DNA of 33,896 nt from an uncultured Lachnospiraceae bacterium (GCA_947175035.1 CAMWLG010000038.1:1-33896), one strand, 5' to 3'; shown: positions 9,016 through 17,992, numbered from the stretch's first letter. A program made the numbers and translations. Notes: generated by a model from the letters alone, not told the origin.

Positions 9016-11286
9016 CTACTTCAACTTCCAGATATCTCTGTTGTACTCCGCAATCGTTCTGTCAGAAGAGAAGAATCCTGCCTTGGCAATGTTGACCAAC
9101 ATCATCTTCTTCCACTTCTGCTTATCCTCGTAATCCGCAAAAGCACGATCCTTGGTGGCAATATAATCTTCCAGATCAAGCAGGGTCATAAACCAATCCT
9201 TGTTCAAAAGCTCCTTGTAAAGACGCTCCAAGTTCTCCTTATGACCAATCTTCATCGCCTGCTCGCCTATGATAAAGTCCACTGCCTCCTTGATGATGGG
9301 ACTCTTGTCATAGTAATCCTTAGACACATAATCCGCCTTCTCGTAATGCATGATTACGGTGTCGCTCTTTTCTCCAAATATATAAATATTGTCATCACCC
9401 ACCAGCTCGTGAATCTCCACATTCGCACCATCACTGGTTCCAAGAGTCACGGCGCCATTTAACATAAACTTCATGTTACCTGTGCCGGATGCCTCTTTGG
9501 AAGCAAGGGAAATCTGTTCAGAGATATCACAGGCGGGAATCAATTTCTCCGCATAGCTTACATTGTAGTTCTCCACCATCACGACCTTCATATAAGGACT
9601 GACATCCTTGTCATTATTCACAATTTCTGACAAAACCAAAAGAAGATGAATTATGTCCTGTGCTATGACATATGCAGGAGCAGCCTTGGCTCCAAACAGG
9701 AATGTAAGCGGTGTGGAAGGCTTTTTGCCACCCTTAATCTCTAAATATTTATGAATGATATACAAAGCGTTCATCTGCTGACGTTTGTACTCATGCAGAC
9801 GCTTAATCTGAATATCAAAAATAGAATTGACGTCCAGAGTCACGCCCTCTTTCTCCTTGATGTACTCAGCCAACGCTGCCTTCTTGCCCTGCTTAATCTC
9901 GTAGAGCTTATCCAGCACAGCCTGATCATCCGCCTTCTCCATCAGCTTCTCCAACTTGGCCGCATCCTTCTTGTAATCGCTGCCGATGGTCTCTGTCAGG
10001 AAAGCTGCCAGCTCCCGATTGCAGGACAACAGCCATCTTCGGAAGGTGATGCCATTTGTCTTATTGTTGAATTTCTCAGGATATATTTTGTAAAAATGAT
10101 TCAGTTCGGATTCCTTCAGAATATCCGTGTGAATCGCCGCCACACCGTTCACGCTGTACCCATAGTGGATATCAATGTGGGCCATGTGCACGCGCTTCTC
10201 CTTGTCGATGATCTGTACTTTCTCATCCTTGTATTCCTTCGCCACGCGGTTGGAAAGCTCTTTGATAATGGGCACCAGCTGAGGCACAACCTCCTCGATA
10301 TAAGCCAGCGGCCACTTCTCCAAAGCCTCCGCCAGAATCGTATGGTTCGTGTAGGCGCAGGTCTTGCTCACTACCTTCACCGCGTCATCAATGGTGAAGC
10401 CTTCCTCCCAAGTGAGGATGCGGATCAACTCCGGAATCACCAAAGTGGGATGAGTGTCATTGATCTGGATTGCCACATACTCATTCATTCTATGCAGATC
10501 CTGACCCTTCGCCTTCATCTCCTCTATAATAAGCTGCGCGCCATTACACACCATAAAATATTCCTGGTAAATACGCAAAAGATTCCCCGCCTCGTCAGAA
10601 TCATCAGGATAGAGGAACAGTGTCAGATTCTTGTCAACCTTTCCTTTATCAAAAGTGATGCCTTTCTGCACAAGCCCCTCGTCAACGGACTCCAAGTCAA
10701 ACAGGTGCAGCTTATTCACTCCATTCTCATATCCAATGACATCAATGTCATAAAGCACAGATGTCACTTTTCTATTACCAAAAGCCACCTCGAATTTCTT
10801 ACCGGTATTGGTAAGCCATGAATTTTTCTCAATCCATTCGTTCTTCTCTGCGTTCTGCAAGTGATTCTGAAATACCTGCTTGAATAGACCAAAATGATAG
10901 TTCAGTCCAATGCCGTCACCAGGCAGCCCCAACGTGGCAATGGAATCCAAAAAACATGCCGCAAGACGACCCAAACCACCGTTGCCCAGAGAAGGTTCCG
11001 GCTCTATCTCCTCGATCTCAGCCAAACTCTTGCCGTTCTTGGCCAGAAGTTCACTCAATTCCTCATAGATTCCCAGATTGATCAGATTGTTGGAGAGCAA
11101 TTTTCCAATGAGAAATTCCATGGAAATATAATAAACCTTCTTATCCCCCTTGATAGCGGGAGCAGACGCTATTCTCTCTTTCACCAGCTGCAAGATACCG
11201 TCATAGAGCTGCTCGTTCGTGCATGCGTCGATCTCCTTGCCATAGACCTTGCCTGTGATGGCATTCAACTGTTGTTCCAGATTCAT
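9016..11286 (-). CDS. glgP: Glycogen/maltodextrin phosphorylase (GT35)
   Basis: This 756-residue enzyme has the family landmarks in order: [16 protein letters not shown], the [16 protein letters not shown] glycine-rich block, [17 protein letters not shown], and [10 protein letters not shown], whose Lys (about residue 606) carries pyridoxal phosphate. It cleaves alpha-1,4-glucan with phosphate to yield glucose 1-phosphate in the cytoplasm. At 756 residues it is on the short side for the family, but no domain is obviously missing. AGGAGG stands seven bases before the ATG. A strong promoter lies at 11355-11383, and the nrdG-like gene follows after a 7-base gap. Specificity for glycogen versus maltodextrin is not decidable here. 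Confidence 0.95.
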   Translation of the reverse strand: MNLEQQLNAITGKVYGKEIDACTNEQLYDGILQLVKERIASAPAIKGDKKVYYISMEFLIGKLLSNNLINLGIYEELSELLAKNGKSLAEIEEIEPEPSLGNGGLGRLAACFLDSIATLGLPGDGIGLNYHFGLFKQVFQNHLQNAEKNEWIEKNSWLTNTGKKFEVAFGNRKVTSVLYDIDVIGYENGVNKLHLFDLESVDEGLVQKGITFDKGKVDKNLTLFLYPDDSDEAGNLLRIYQEYFMVCNGAQLIIEEMKAKGQDLHRMNEYVAIQINDTHPTLVIPELIRILTWEEGFTIDDAVKVVSKTCAYTNHTILAEALEKWPLAYIEEVVPQLVPIIKELSNRVAKEYKDEKVQIIDKEKRVHMAHIDIHYGYSVNGVAAIHTDILKESELNHFYKIYPEKFNNKTNGITFRRWLLSCNRELAAFLTETIGSDYKKDAAKLEKLMEKADDQAVLDKLYEIKQGKKAALAEYIKEKEGVTLDVNSIFDIQIKRLHEYKRQQMNALYIIHKYLEIKGGKKPSTPLTFLFGAKAAPAYVIAQDIIHLLLVLSEIVNNDKDVSPYMKVVMVENYNVSYAEKLIPACDISEQISLASKEASGTGNMKFMLNGAVTLGTSDGANVEIHELVGDDNIYIFGEKSDTVIMHYEKADYVSKDYYDKSPIIKEAVDFIIGEQAMKIGHKENLERLYKELLNKDWFMTLLDLEDYIATKDRAFADYEDKQKWKKMMLVNIAKAGFFSSDRTIAEYNRDIWKLK

Positions 11287-11354
11287 GGTAATACCTCCTG
11301 CCGAATATTCTTGTTAGGTGCCAGCCTTCCAAATGATTCATCTTCGATTTACAT

Positions 11355-11383
11355 ATAATACCACAGGAATGCGCTAAATGCAA
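11355..11383 (-). promoter_or_regulatory. Promoter of glgP-nrdG operon
   Basis: On the minus strand TTGCAT (11383-11378), a 17-base spacer and TATTAT (11360-11355) form a good sigma-A promoter about 70 bases ahead of the glgP start codon. It is divergent from the mazEF promoter. Confidence 0.7.
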
Positions 11384-11460
11384 GACTTGTGACAGCATCA
11401 CAATATAGATATAAAATTCACTTTTTATTTAGAATCTTAGAAAGAGAGTGGATAATTATA

Positions 11461-11489
11461 TTGACAAATGGATATACTTTGTATATACT
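11461..11489 (+). promoter_or_regulatory. Promoter of mazEF module
   Basis: TTGACA (11461-11466), a 17-base spacer and TATACT (11484-11489) make a near-consensus sigma-A promoter. The -10 overlaps a GTATATAC palindrome, part of the operator cluster that follows. Confidence 0.75.
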
Positions 11490-11518
11490 GATATTAAAGG
11501 TATATCCGTCGTATATAC
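11471..11518 (+). promoter_or_regulatory. GTATATAC operator cluster for the MazE-type antitoxin
   Basis: The self-complementary octamer GTATATAC occurs at 11481-11488 and 11511-11518, exactly 30 bases apart. Each is preceded by a related half: GATATAC at 11471-11477 and GTATATCC at 11500-11507. The cluster spans the -10 and the leader up to the antitoxin ribosome site. Autorepression by the MazE-MazF complex is the usual arrangement; binding here is inferred. Confidence 0.6.
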
Positions 11519-11533
11519 TTAGAGGAGGAACAA

Positions 11534-11839
11534 ATGAAAGGGACATCTGCACAAAAGGAGAAAAGCTATGCAATACAAACTAATATAAGGAGGTGGGGAA
11601 ATAGTCAAGGCATTAGATTACCAAAAGAAATATTAGCACAAATGGATTTGCAAGAGAATGATACTGTAGGAATAAATGTTTACGATGGAAAAATGACTGT
11701 TGAGAAAGTCAACAAGCCTAAATACCTTAATTTAGCAGAAAGGTTGGAGGCATTCTACAAAAGACCGATTGATGAAATTTATGTCGAAAGTGCGCAAGAG
11801 GTTGATGTAGGTGATCCGAAGGGTAATGAAATTTGGTAA
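11534..11839 (+). CDS. mazE: MazE-type antitoxin (AbrB/SpoVT fold)
   Basis: This 101-residue protein has the MazE DNA-binding segment RRWGNSQGIRLPKEIL followed by LQENDTVGINVYDGKMTVEK, the swapped-hairpin beta barrel. The acidic C-terminal half (from ~60) should wrap the toxin. GAGGAGG lies five bases ahead of the ATG. The last seven bases overlap the toxin start. Role: neutralise the MazF ribonuclease and repress the operon. The first ~18 residues before the barrel are longer than in many MazE proteins, so the ATG is assumed from the ribosome site. Confidence 0.88.
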   Translation: MKGTSAQKEKSYAIQTNIRRWGNSQGIRLPKEILAQMDLQENDTVGINVYDGKMTVEKVNKPKYLNLAERLEAFYKRPIDEIYVESAQEVDVGDPKGNEIW

Positions 11840-12159
11840 CTTATAAACAAGGTGACATAATTGTTATGGATTTTAACCCTCAAAAGGGTCATGAACAGAG
11901 CGGAAGAAGACCGGCGCTTGTATTGAGTAATGATATTTTGAATTATCATAGTTCAATGGCATTTGTATGTCCGATAACTAATACCAACAAAAAACATCCG
12001 TTTCATATCGAATTGGATGATCGAACACAAACCACAGGTGTGATACTGTGTGATCAGGCAAAAATGCTTGATGTTGGTGCAAGAAATGCTCAGTTCAAAG
12101 AAGAATGTCCAGAAGATTTATGGAGCGAAGCAAAAGAATTAGTAATTAGTTTCATGTGA
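11833..12159 (+). CDS. mazF: MazF-type mRNA interferase toxin with TTG start
   Basis: This 108-residue protein shows the PemK/MazF signatures: GDIIVMDFNPQKGHEQSGRRPALVLS with the catalytic-region Arg, then CPITNT and the DQAKMLDV segment. MazF enzymes cut single-stranded RNA at short sequences and stop growth when the antitoxin decays. The only available start is TTG at 11833, because a TGA lies two codons upstream in frame. It overlaps the mazE stop by seven bases and has AAGGG about ten bases ahead. A weak start behind a coupled antitoxin keeps toxin output low. A terminator follows at 12178. Confidence 0.92.
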   Translation: MVTYKQGDIIVMDFNPQKGHEQSGRRPALVLSNDILNYHSSMAFVCPITNTNKKHPFHIELDDRTQTTGVILCDQAKMLDVGARNAQFKEECPEDLWSEAKELVISFM

Positions 12160-12177
12160 TTAATAGCAAATAGGGTT

Positions 12178-12212
12178 AAAGGCATTTGGTATTGTATTCC
12201 AGATGCCTTTTT
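12178..12212 (+). terminator. Terminator of mazEF
   Basis: AAAGGCATTTGG (12178-12189) pairs with CCAGATGCCTTT (12199-12210), with one G-T pair and a 9-nt loop, followed by TT. It lies 18 bases after the mazF stop. Confidence 0.75.
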
Positions 12213-12286
12213 ATTGTCTCGAAATGTACCTTTTAAGACTATGAGAGCGGAGGATATTTTGTAAAAATGAAAATAAATCAGTAATG

Positions 12287-12316
12287 TTGACGATTTACGA
12301 GAGGAAATGATAAAAT
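12287..12316 (+). promoter_or_regulatory. Promoter of ankyrin-repeat gene
   Basis: TTGACG (12287-12292), an 18-base spacer and TAAAAT (12311-12316), 50 bases ahead of the gene start. Confidence 0.5.
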
Positions 12317-12366
12317 ATCAGAAAGCGCAGGATACAAACGGAAATTGAGAACAAAGGGAGATAAAA

Positions 12367-13080
12367 ATGAAAGAATTGTTTAAAGCTGTCAGACAAGATG
12401 ATTTGGAAAAGGTCAAGAGGATTTTGGATGACGACCCAGAGTTAATAAACTGCGTGGCAACGGCACCGCCGAAAAAAGATGAGGGACAATCGCTGTTGCA
12501 GGTGGCTAATAAAGCGGGCAATCTGGAAATAGCGCACTACTTAATTGACAAAGGAATAGATGTCAATTATATGGAACCAGATCATGGGTTGTCGTGGCCA
12601 GAATGTTACACATGTCCGGTTTTGATTGATGCTGTAGATTTTTTAATTGACGATTATTTCGATGAAGGAGATATTGAGGGACGCATGAATTTAATAAGGC
12701 ATTTATTAGAAAAAGGTGCTGACCCCAATAAAACAAATAATCGGCGAATGAATGCGTGGGATGAGGTGATAAATACATACACCGATGCAATAAGCAGTGT
12801 AGACGAGGATGAGAAGGAATCATATGAAGCTCTTTTAAAAGAAGTGCTGGAAGTTTTATACCCATATGTGGACATATTAAATATGGACAGGATTGACAGG
12901 GATTTAAAAGAATATAGGAGATATTCTTTATTTTTCAAAAATCTCATTTTAAACAGGGATGATTTATATGGTGTTGAGCCAGAAGATATAGAGGTTTGGG
13001 AAGAACGCTTCGTGCCGATTATTCCGATTGTAAAACCTTTTTATATGAAGAACAATCCCCATTATGAGAATGATAAGTAA
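12367..13080 (+). CDS. Ankyrin-repeat protein
   Basis: This 237-residue cytoplasmic protein begins with a helix (LFKAVRQDDLEKVKRIL-DDDPELIN) that fits an ankyrin repeat, followed by LLQVANKAGNLEIAHYLIDKGIDVNY and LIRHLLEKGADPNKTNNRRMNAW, two further repeats with the G-ADPN/G-IDVN turn. The C-terminal ~90 residues are helical, charged and not recognised. Ankyrin repeats mediate protein contacts; no enzymatic motif is seen. AAGGGAG precedes the ATG by seven bases. The gene is AT-rich, like mazEF before it. It may be an accessory or immunity-type gene, but that is a guess from context. Confidence 0.8.
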   Translation: MKELFKAVRQDDLEKVKRILDDDPELINCVATAPPKKDEGQSLLQVANKAGNLEIAHYLIDKGIDVNYMEPDHGLSWPECYTCPVLIDAVDFLIDDYFDEGDIEGRMNLIRHLLEKGADPNKTNNRRMNAWDEVINTYTDAISSVDEDEKESYEALLKEVLEVLYPYVDILNMDRIDRDLKEYRRYSLFFKNLILNRDDLYGVEPEDIEVWEERFVPIIPIVKPFYMKNNPHYENDK

Positions 13081-13139
13081 ACCAATAACTTTTTGACGGC
13101 GCATAACCCACTAAAAATTTATTGAAGGAGCAAAATACT

Positions 13140-13703
13140 ATGAGCAAACAACCAGATTTTCCTTTTGACATGACGGGTTACACCTGTTTCTCTATCATCA
13201 ACTGCCCTGTGGAGCAGGCGATTCAGCTTTTGAAAGAGTATCCCGGCCTCTGCGCCGCAGTGGACAGAATCCCCTTTGACTTTCAGATTACTGCCCTGCC
13301 GGAGAAGACGACATGGACTCTTCTGCGCTGGCCGAGGGCAGGGAGATTTGACGATCTGATGAACCTGACCATGTGGCTGATGGGTTACCGTGCCGGCCTG
13401 GGCGGGGAAAACCCTATCTTTGCCGCTCTGCCGCCTGCAGAACGGGCTGCGGAGGGGCCGCTTCTTGCCCGACCTAATTATGACAACAGGTTTGGCGATT
13501 CCATGTTGGGCTTCTGGCAAAACTGGAGCTTTGAGTACACAATACCGGAAGAGGATCTGCGCTGGATCGGTGAGGATGTGTTCCCCCAAGAGTATTTCTT
13601 CAACGGTCGCGGCTATTCCTCTACAGGATTTCAGCTGGAGTGGCTTAAAAACTTGGAACGCATTACGGATTGGATAGAGTGCTCAATCGAGATGGAAAAA
13701 TGA
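13140..13703 (+). CDS. Hypothetical protein, 187 residues
   Basis: The family is not recognised. The ATG at 13140 is chosen because AAGGAG lies nine bases ahead; a TTG at 13122 is part of that leader. The protein is soluble, rich in Trp, Phe and Pro, with no signal peptide or membrane segment. Noticeable stretches are GYTCFSIINCPVEQAIQLL, WTLLRWPRAGRFDDLMNL and GYSSTGFQLEWLKNLERITDW. It is clearly more GC-rich than the ankyrin gene 59 bases upstream, so the two may have different histories even though they could share a transcript. No promoter of its own was found. Confidence 0.65.
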   Translation: MSKQPDFPFDMTGYTCFSIINCPVEQAIQLLKEYPGLCAAVDRIPFDFQITALPEKTTWTLLRWPRAGRFDDLMNLTMWLMGYRAGLGGENPIFAALPPAERAAEGPLLARPNYDNRFGDSMLGFWQNWSFEYTIPEEDLRWIGEDVFPQEYFFNGRGYSSTGFQLEWLKNLERITDWIECSIEMEK

Positions 13704-13824
13704 CTCATTCAAAAACCTGACGGAAAAGACATGGGGATCTGTCCATAAATTATGTATACTGTTTTTTCAAATTTTTTCATGAGTGAAAACAGATCAGGAT
13801 TATTCGGAGAAAGGAATATCTGCC

Positions 13825-14361
13825 ATGCCTTCTATTACAACAATACAGGAAAAATACATGAAAGAAGCCTTGAAACAGGCAAAGAAGGCGTATGCCTTAG
13901 GCGAGGTGCCCATCGGCTGTGTCATCGTACATGAGGGTAAGATCATCGGCAGGGGATATAACCGCCGCAACACGGACAAGAATACCTTGTCCCATGCGGA
14001 AATTACTGCCATCAACAAAGCGAGCAAGAAGATCGGAGACTGGAGACTGGAAGACTGTACCTTGTATGTGACATTGGAACCCTGCCAGATGTGCGCAGGC
14101 GCCATTGTGCAGGCTCGGATTCCCGAGGTTGTCATGGGCTGTATGAACCCCAAGGCGGGATGCGCAGGTTCTATCCTCAATATTCTTGACATGCCGGAAT
14201 TCAACCATCAAGTCGCCGTGACAAAAGGCGTGCTGGAAGAGGAATGCAGCCGGATGTTAAAAAATTTCTTTACTGAGCTCCGGGAACGCAACAAGATAGA
14301 AAAAGAACTGCGCCGTCAAAATGACAGCGCAGCATCTCACTCGTCTTATTCTTCAATATAA
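13825..14361 (+). CDS. tadA: tRNA-specific adenosine deaminase
   Basis: This 178-residue zinc deaminase has the catalytic pattern at the positions known for TadA: His57-Ala-Glu59 and Pro86-Cys87-Gln-Met-Cys90. It converts adenosine 34 to inosine in the anticodon of tRNA-Arg(ACG), allowing wobble decoding. The ATG at 13825 is preferred over the GTG at 13783, since AAAGGA lies nine bases before it and the protein then begins as in the family. A possible -10 (TATACT, 13755-13760) lies upstream without a convincing -35. The last 16 bases overlap, tail to tail, the end of the flavin-reductase-like gene on the other strand. Confidence 0.93.
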   Translation: MPSITTIQEKYMKEALKQAKKAYALGEVPIGCVIVHEGKIIGRGYNRRNTDKNTLSHAEITAINKASKKIGDWRLEDCTLYVTLEPCQMCAGAIVQARIPEVVMGCMNPKAGCAGSILNILDMPEFNHQVAVTKGVLEEECSRMLKNFFTELRERNKIEKELRRQNDSAASHSSYSSI

Positions 14362-14852
14362 GTAGGTGCATTCTTAGGACTCTTCCCCTTGATCACATGA
14401 TGGTAATATGCATAAGTCATAGGAGTGTCAGCCTTCATCACATCCGCATCCACCACCTTGCCCAAGAATACGGTATGGGTGGAAGTCTCCATCTTGTCTA
14501 TCACCTCGCACACCACATAGGCACAGGCATCCGCCACCACCGGCATACAACCCTTCAAGGTCTGCTCGATCCCCTCGAATTTATCCTTGTCCTTACCACT
14601 CCAAAACCCAAAGGCACCAATAATGCCCGGATCGGATTTCTCCCCCAGAATCGAAAGGGCGAATCTCCCGTTCTCCTGAATGCATTGATTCGTATAATTG
14701 TCATGATTGATGCTCACCGCAATCGTAGCCGGCTCCGACGTAATCTGCATTGCGCTGTTGGCCGTGCATCCCGTAGCCCGCCCGTGATCCCACGTGGTCA
14801 CCACATACACTCCATAAGACATATTGCGAAAGGCATTTTTATTCATTTCCAT
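14346..14852 (-). CDS. Flavin-reductase-like FMN-binding split-barrel protein
   Basis: This 168-residue protein has the flavin-reductase domain pattern: NMSYGVYVVTTWDHGRATGCTANSAMQITSEPATIAVSINHDNYT, then FALSILGE, and a C-terminal TYAYYHHVIKGKSP. The family binds FMN and passes electrons between NAD(P)H and flavin or to partner flavoproteins; the partner is unknown. A run of possible starts (TTG 14858, ATG 14855, ATG 14852, ATG 14846) lies behind GAAAGG; 14852 gives the best spacing. It begins 21 bases after the oppF stop with no terminator between, so it is probably the last gene of the opp transcript. Confidence 0.85.
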   Translation of the reverse strand: MEMNKNAFRNMSYGVYVVTTWDHGRATGCTANSAMQITSEPATIAVSINHDNYTNQCIQENGRFALSILGEKSDPGIIGAFGFWSGKDKDKFEGIEQTLKGCMPVVADACAYVVCEVIDKMETSTHTVFLGKVVDADVMKADTPMTYAYYHHVIKGKSPKNAPTYIEE

Positions 14853-14873
14853 CATCAATCCTTTCTCTTTATT

Positions 14874-15821
14874 CTAGTTGTTGCACCATTTATTAAATTC
14901 CTCGTCCGTGCACTTCACATAATGGCTTCCTGACACCAAATGCTCTGTCCCCAGATTATAGTCGATCCCCGAGGTCTTGTAATCATAGCTGACTGCCACG
15001 CGCTGTTTCTCCACCTTGGGATTCGGCGCCGGGATAGCAGACAACAGACTCTTCGTATACGGGTGAATGGGATTTTCAAAAATCTCGTCCTTCGTGCCCG
15101 TCTCCAAAAGATGTCCCAAATGCAACACGCCGATACGATCCGAAATATATTTGACCATGGACAAGTCATGGGCGATAAACAGATACGCCGCACCCGTCTC
15201 CTGCTGAATATCTTTCATCAGATTCACAACTTGGGCTTGAATGGACACATCCAAAGCAGAAATACATTCATCCGCAATGATCAGCTTGGGATTCATAATA
15301 AGCGCTCTGGCGATTCCCACACGCTGTCTCTGTCCGCCGGAGAACTGGTGAGGAAAGCGAGTCGCATGCTCGGGGGACAACCCCACCTTTGCCAGCAGAC
15401 TCTTGATCTTCTCCTCCCTCTCCGCAGAGGACTTATACATACGGTGAATGTCCAAACCCTCCCCTATGATATCCCCTATTTTCTTGCGGGGATTCAGGGA
15501 AGCCATGGGATCTTGGAAAATCATCTGCATCTGGGTGCGCAGCGCTTTGTTGGCGTCTTTATTCAGTCGACCGCTGATATCCGTGCCATTAAAGATAATC
15601 TTGCCCGCGGTGGGATCATAAAGCCGGATGATACTTCTGCCGATGGTAGACTTACCGGAGCCAGATTCTCCAACCAGACCGTAAGTTTCACCTGGGTAGA
15701 TATCAAAGCTTACATTCTCCACGGCTTTCACGGTAAATTGGCTGCTCACCTTAAAATATTGTTTTAAACCCTCCACGTGAAGCAGAGGTTCCGCGTTTGT
15801 GGTTTTATTCTCATTCGCCAT
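14874..15821 (-). CDS. oppF: Oligopeptide ABC transporter ATP-binding protein OppF
   Basis: This 315-residue ATPase has Walker A GESGSGKST, the signature FSGGQRQRVGIARAL, Walker B LIIADE and the D-loop SALD. The residue after the catalytic Glu is Cys-Ile (ADECISALD) where many homologues have Pro. It powers peptide import together with OppD. Its start lies inside the end of oppD (11-base overlap), with GGAGG upstream in the oppD coding sequence, a sign of translational coupling. The C-terminus carries the Opp-specific extension after the HPYTKSLLSAIP motif. Confidence 0.94.
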   Translation of the reverse strand: MANENKTTNAEPLLHVEGLKQYFKVSSQFTVKAVENVSFDIYPGETYGLVGESGSGKSTIGRSIIRLYDPTAGKIIFNGTDISGRLNKDANKALRTQMQMIFQDPMASLNPRKKIGDIIGEGLDIHRMYKSSAEREEKIKSLLAKVGLSPEHATRFPHQFSGGQRQRVGIARALIMNPKLIIADECISALDVSIQAQVVNLMKDIQQETGAAYLFIAHDLSMVKYISDRIGVLHLGHLLETGTKDEIFENPIHPYTKSLLSAIPAPNPKVEKQRVAVSYDYKTSGIDYNLGTEHLVSGSHYVKCTDEEFNKWCNN

Positions 15822-16899
15822 AGCCTTCTGCCTCCTTCTTCATGCGCTCGATACGGGTTCTTAACTCCTCCGGCATCTCCACCTTGGGAGCTCTGGGATC
15901 CAAAAGCCAGGTTGCCGCATAATGGGTGTCACTGATTTGAAACATAGGAGGATCCGCTTTATCGTCCACTTCCAATGCAAAACGGTTACGGGGCGCAAAG
16001 GCGTCTCCCGCTTTCTCATGCAGCAGATTGGGCGGGGAACCGGGAATCGTGTAAAGCCTCTCGTCATCCGTATCCAAATCCGGCATGGCGGACAACAAGC
16101 CCCAGGTATAGGGATGGCGGGGATCATAAAATATCTCGTCAATAGCGCCCTTCTCCACGATTTTACCGGCATACATGACATTCACATAATCAGCCACCTT
16201 TGCGACCACACCCAGGTCATGGGTGATATAAATTACAGAAATACCTCTGGTTTCCTGTACTTTGCGAATCAACTCAATAATCTTGGCCTGAATCGTGACG
16301 TCCAACGCCGTGGTGGGTTCGTCACAAATCAACAAATCCGGATTACATGCCAGAGCAATAGCGATGACCACACGCTGTCTCATACCGCCGGAAAGCTGGT
16401 GGGGATACTGCTTCATACGCTTCTCGGCATCCTCTATGCCCACCTCTTTGAGAAGCTGCACCGCCCTATCCCATGCTTCCTTTTTGGGCGTCTTAAAATG
16501 CCAGATCATTCCCTCCATAATCTGTTTGCCAATATTCATAGTAGGATCCAAGCTGGTCATGGGATCCTGAAACACCATGGCAATACGCTTGCCGTTGATA
16601 TGCTTGCGAATCCACTTTTTATCCTTTTGCAAAATGTCAATCGTCTCCGGAGAGCCATCTTCATGATGATAGGAAAATTCTATCTGCCCCCCCGTCACTG
16701 TCGCGTTAGATGCCAATATTCCCATAGCCGCCTTCATAGTAACAGATTTACCGGAGCCGGACTCTCCCACAATGGCAACCGTCTCACCTTTGAATAAATC
16801 AATGTCCACGCCGCGGATGGCATGTACCGGTCCCGCCGTGGTGCGAAAGGTGATATCCAGATTACGTACCTTTAGAATTTGTTCTTTTGCTTCCGCCAT
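15811..16899 (-). CDS. oppD: Oligopeptide ABC transporter ATP-binding protein OppD
   Basis: This 362-residue ATPase has Walker A GESGSGKSV, the signature LSGGMRQRVVIAIAL, and Walker B LLICDEPTTALD. The HPYTWGLLSAMP and PGSPPNLL segments are typical of the OppD C-terminal region. The ATG at 16899 is chosen because AGGAG stands eight bases ahead; an ATG six codons upstream lacks one. Cys residues found in the C-terminal GCxFxxRC motif of many OppD/DppD proteins are absent here (GDAFAPRNRF). It follows oppC by 21 bases and overlaps oppF. Confidence 0.94.
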   Translation of the reverse strand: MAEAKEQILKVRNLDITFRTTAGPVHAIRGVDIDLFKGETVAIVGESGSGKSVTMKAAMGILASNATVTGGQIEFSYHHEDGSPETIDILQKDKKWIRKHINGKRIAMVFQDPMTSLDPTMNIGKQIMEGMIWHFKTPKKEAWDRAVQLLKEVGIEDAEKRMKQYPHQLSGGMRQRVVIAIALACNPDLLICDEPTTALDVTIQAKIIELIRKVQETRGISVIYITHDLGVVAKVADYVNVMYAGKIVEKGAIDEIFYDPRHPYTWGLLSAMPDLDTDDERLYTIPGSPPNLLHEKAGDAFAPRNRFALEVDDKADPPMFQISDTHYAATWLLDPRAPKVEMPEELRTRIERMKKEAEGYGE

Positions 16900-16920
16900 A
16901 CTTCTATCTCCTCTCACCTT

Positions 16921-17988
16921 TTACATTTCTTTCATTTTCGGGTCAAGCGCTTCCCTCAAACCATCCGCCACCAGATTAAAGCTAAGCATCAACAATGCCA
17001 TCACCACGATAGGCGGGATAATCTGGAAAGGATGGGTGGTAAAGCTGTTATAACCTTCTGAGATCAGAGATCCCAAGGAACATTGAGGCACCGGAATTCC
17101 CAGACCCACAAAGCTTAAAAATGCCTCTGTAAAGATTGCTGTAGGGATGGAAAACATCACCTGGGTGATGATAGGTCCGATAATATTGGGCAATACCTCT
17201 CTAAATATAATAAAGAAACTGCCTGCCCCCAAGGTGCGGGAGGCCAGAACAAATTCCTGCTCTTTCAATTTTAACATGGACGCGCGGGCAATACGGCTCA
17301 TGCCTACCCATTCTGTCAGCATCAACGCACAGATGATGGTCAGCATACCGGGCTTCAGCACCAAAAGCAGCAGCGTGACAATCACCAGTCTGGGAATGCC
17401 GTTTGCAATCTCCAGAAGACGCTGCATCACAATATCCACCTTGCCGCCAAAATAACCGGAGATCAAACCGTAACTCATACCGATCAACATATCAATAATG
17501 GCAGCCGCCACCGCGATAATCAAAGATACTCTCGCTCCGGACCATGTACGTGTCCAGATATCGCGTCCGAAATTATCACTGCCGAACCAGTAATATACGG
17601 TATCCAATCCTTTCTCCGTATAATAGTTCACAATCTTGGTGCCTGTAGTGGTGCTCATCTTCTCATTGCCGTTCAAAATTCCAAGATTCTCCAATCCGGG
17701 CACCCTGGGCGCAAAATTTTTCTGACTGAGATTCTGTTCCGAATAGGTATATTGATTCATACCGGGACCCACGGCCGCCATGATGGTAATCACCACGATC
17801 AGAACCAATCCCACCACCGCACTAACCTTGCGAAAATAACGAATCAGCACATCCTTCCAGAAATTCTGTGCCGCAAAATTTTCATCAATGGTAATCGCGT
17901 CACCGAGATTTTTCAGTTTAAAATCCGCATCTGTCGGTACATAAGGAGCCTTTGTGACAACTGTATCTGCTACAATACTTTTATCCAT
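16921..17988 (-). CDS. oppC: Oligopeptide ABC transporter permease OppC
   Basis: This 355-residue protein has an N-terminal cytoplasmic stretch, a first membrane helix near residues 55-75, an extracytoplasmic segment containing YYWFGSDNFGRDIWTR, then five helices. The permease EAA-type loop ASRTLGAGSFFIIFREVLPNI contacts the ATPases. The long segment between helix 1 and the core (about residues 76-140) is typical for OppC/DppC. The ribosome site AAAGGAG is formed by the last codons of oppB, and only four bases separate the genes. Confidence 0.93.
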   Translation of the reverse strand: MDKSIVADTVVTKAPYVPTDADFKLKNLGDAITIDENFAAQNFWKDVLIRYFRKVSAVVGLVLIVVITIMAAVGPGMNQYTYSEQNLSQKNFAPRVPGLENLGILNGNEKMSTTTGTKIVNYYTEKGLDTVYYWFGSDNFGRDIWTRTWSGARVSLIIAVAAAIIDMLIGMSYGLISGYFGGKVDIVMQRLLEIANGIPRLVIVTLLLLVLKPGMLTIICALMLTEWVGMSRIARASMLKLKEQEFVLASRTLGAGSFFIIFREVLPNIIGPIITQVMFSIPTAIFTEAFLSFVGLGIPVPQCSLGSLISEGYNSFTTHPFQIIPPIVVMALLMLSFNLVADGLREALDPKMKEM

Positions 17989-17992
17989 CTTT

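Noticed and set aside
9751..10821. A 356-residue open frame opposite glgP
   Set aside because: It lies wholly inside a well-supported glycogen phosphorylase on the other strand and shows no domain.
12268..12285. A five-codon leader peptide ahead of the ankyrin gene
   Set aside because: The nearest ribosome-like site is too far away and the frame has no amino-acid bias; the promoter lies downstream of it.
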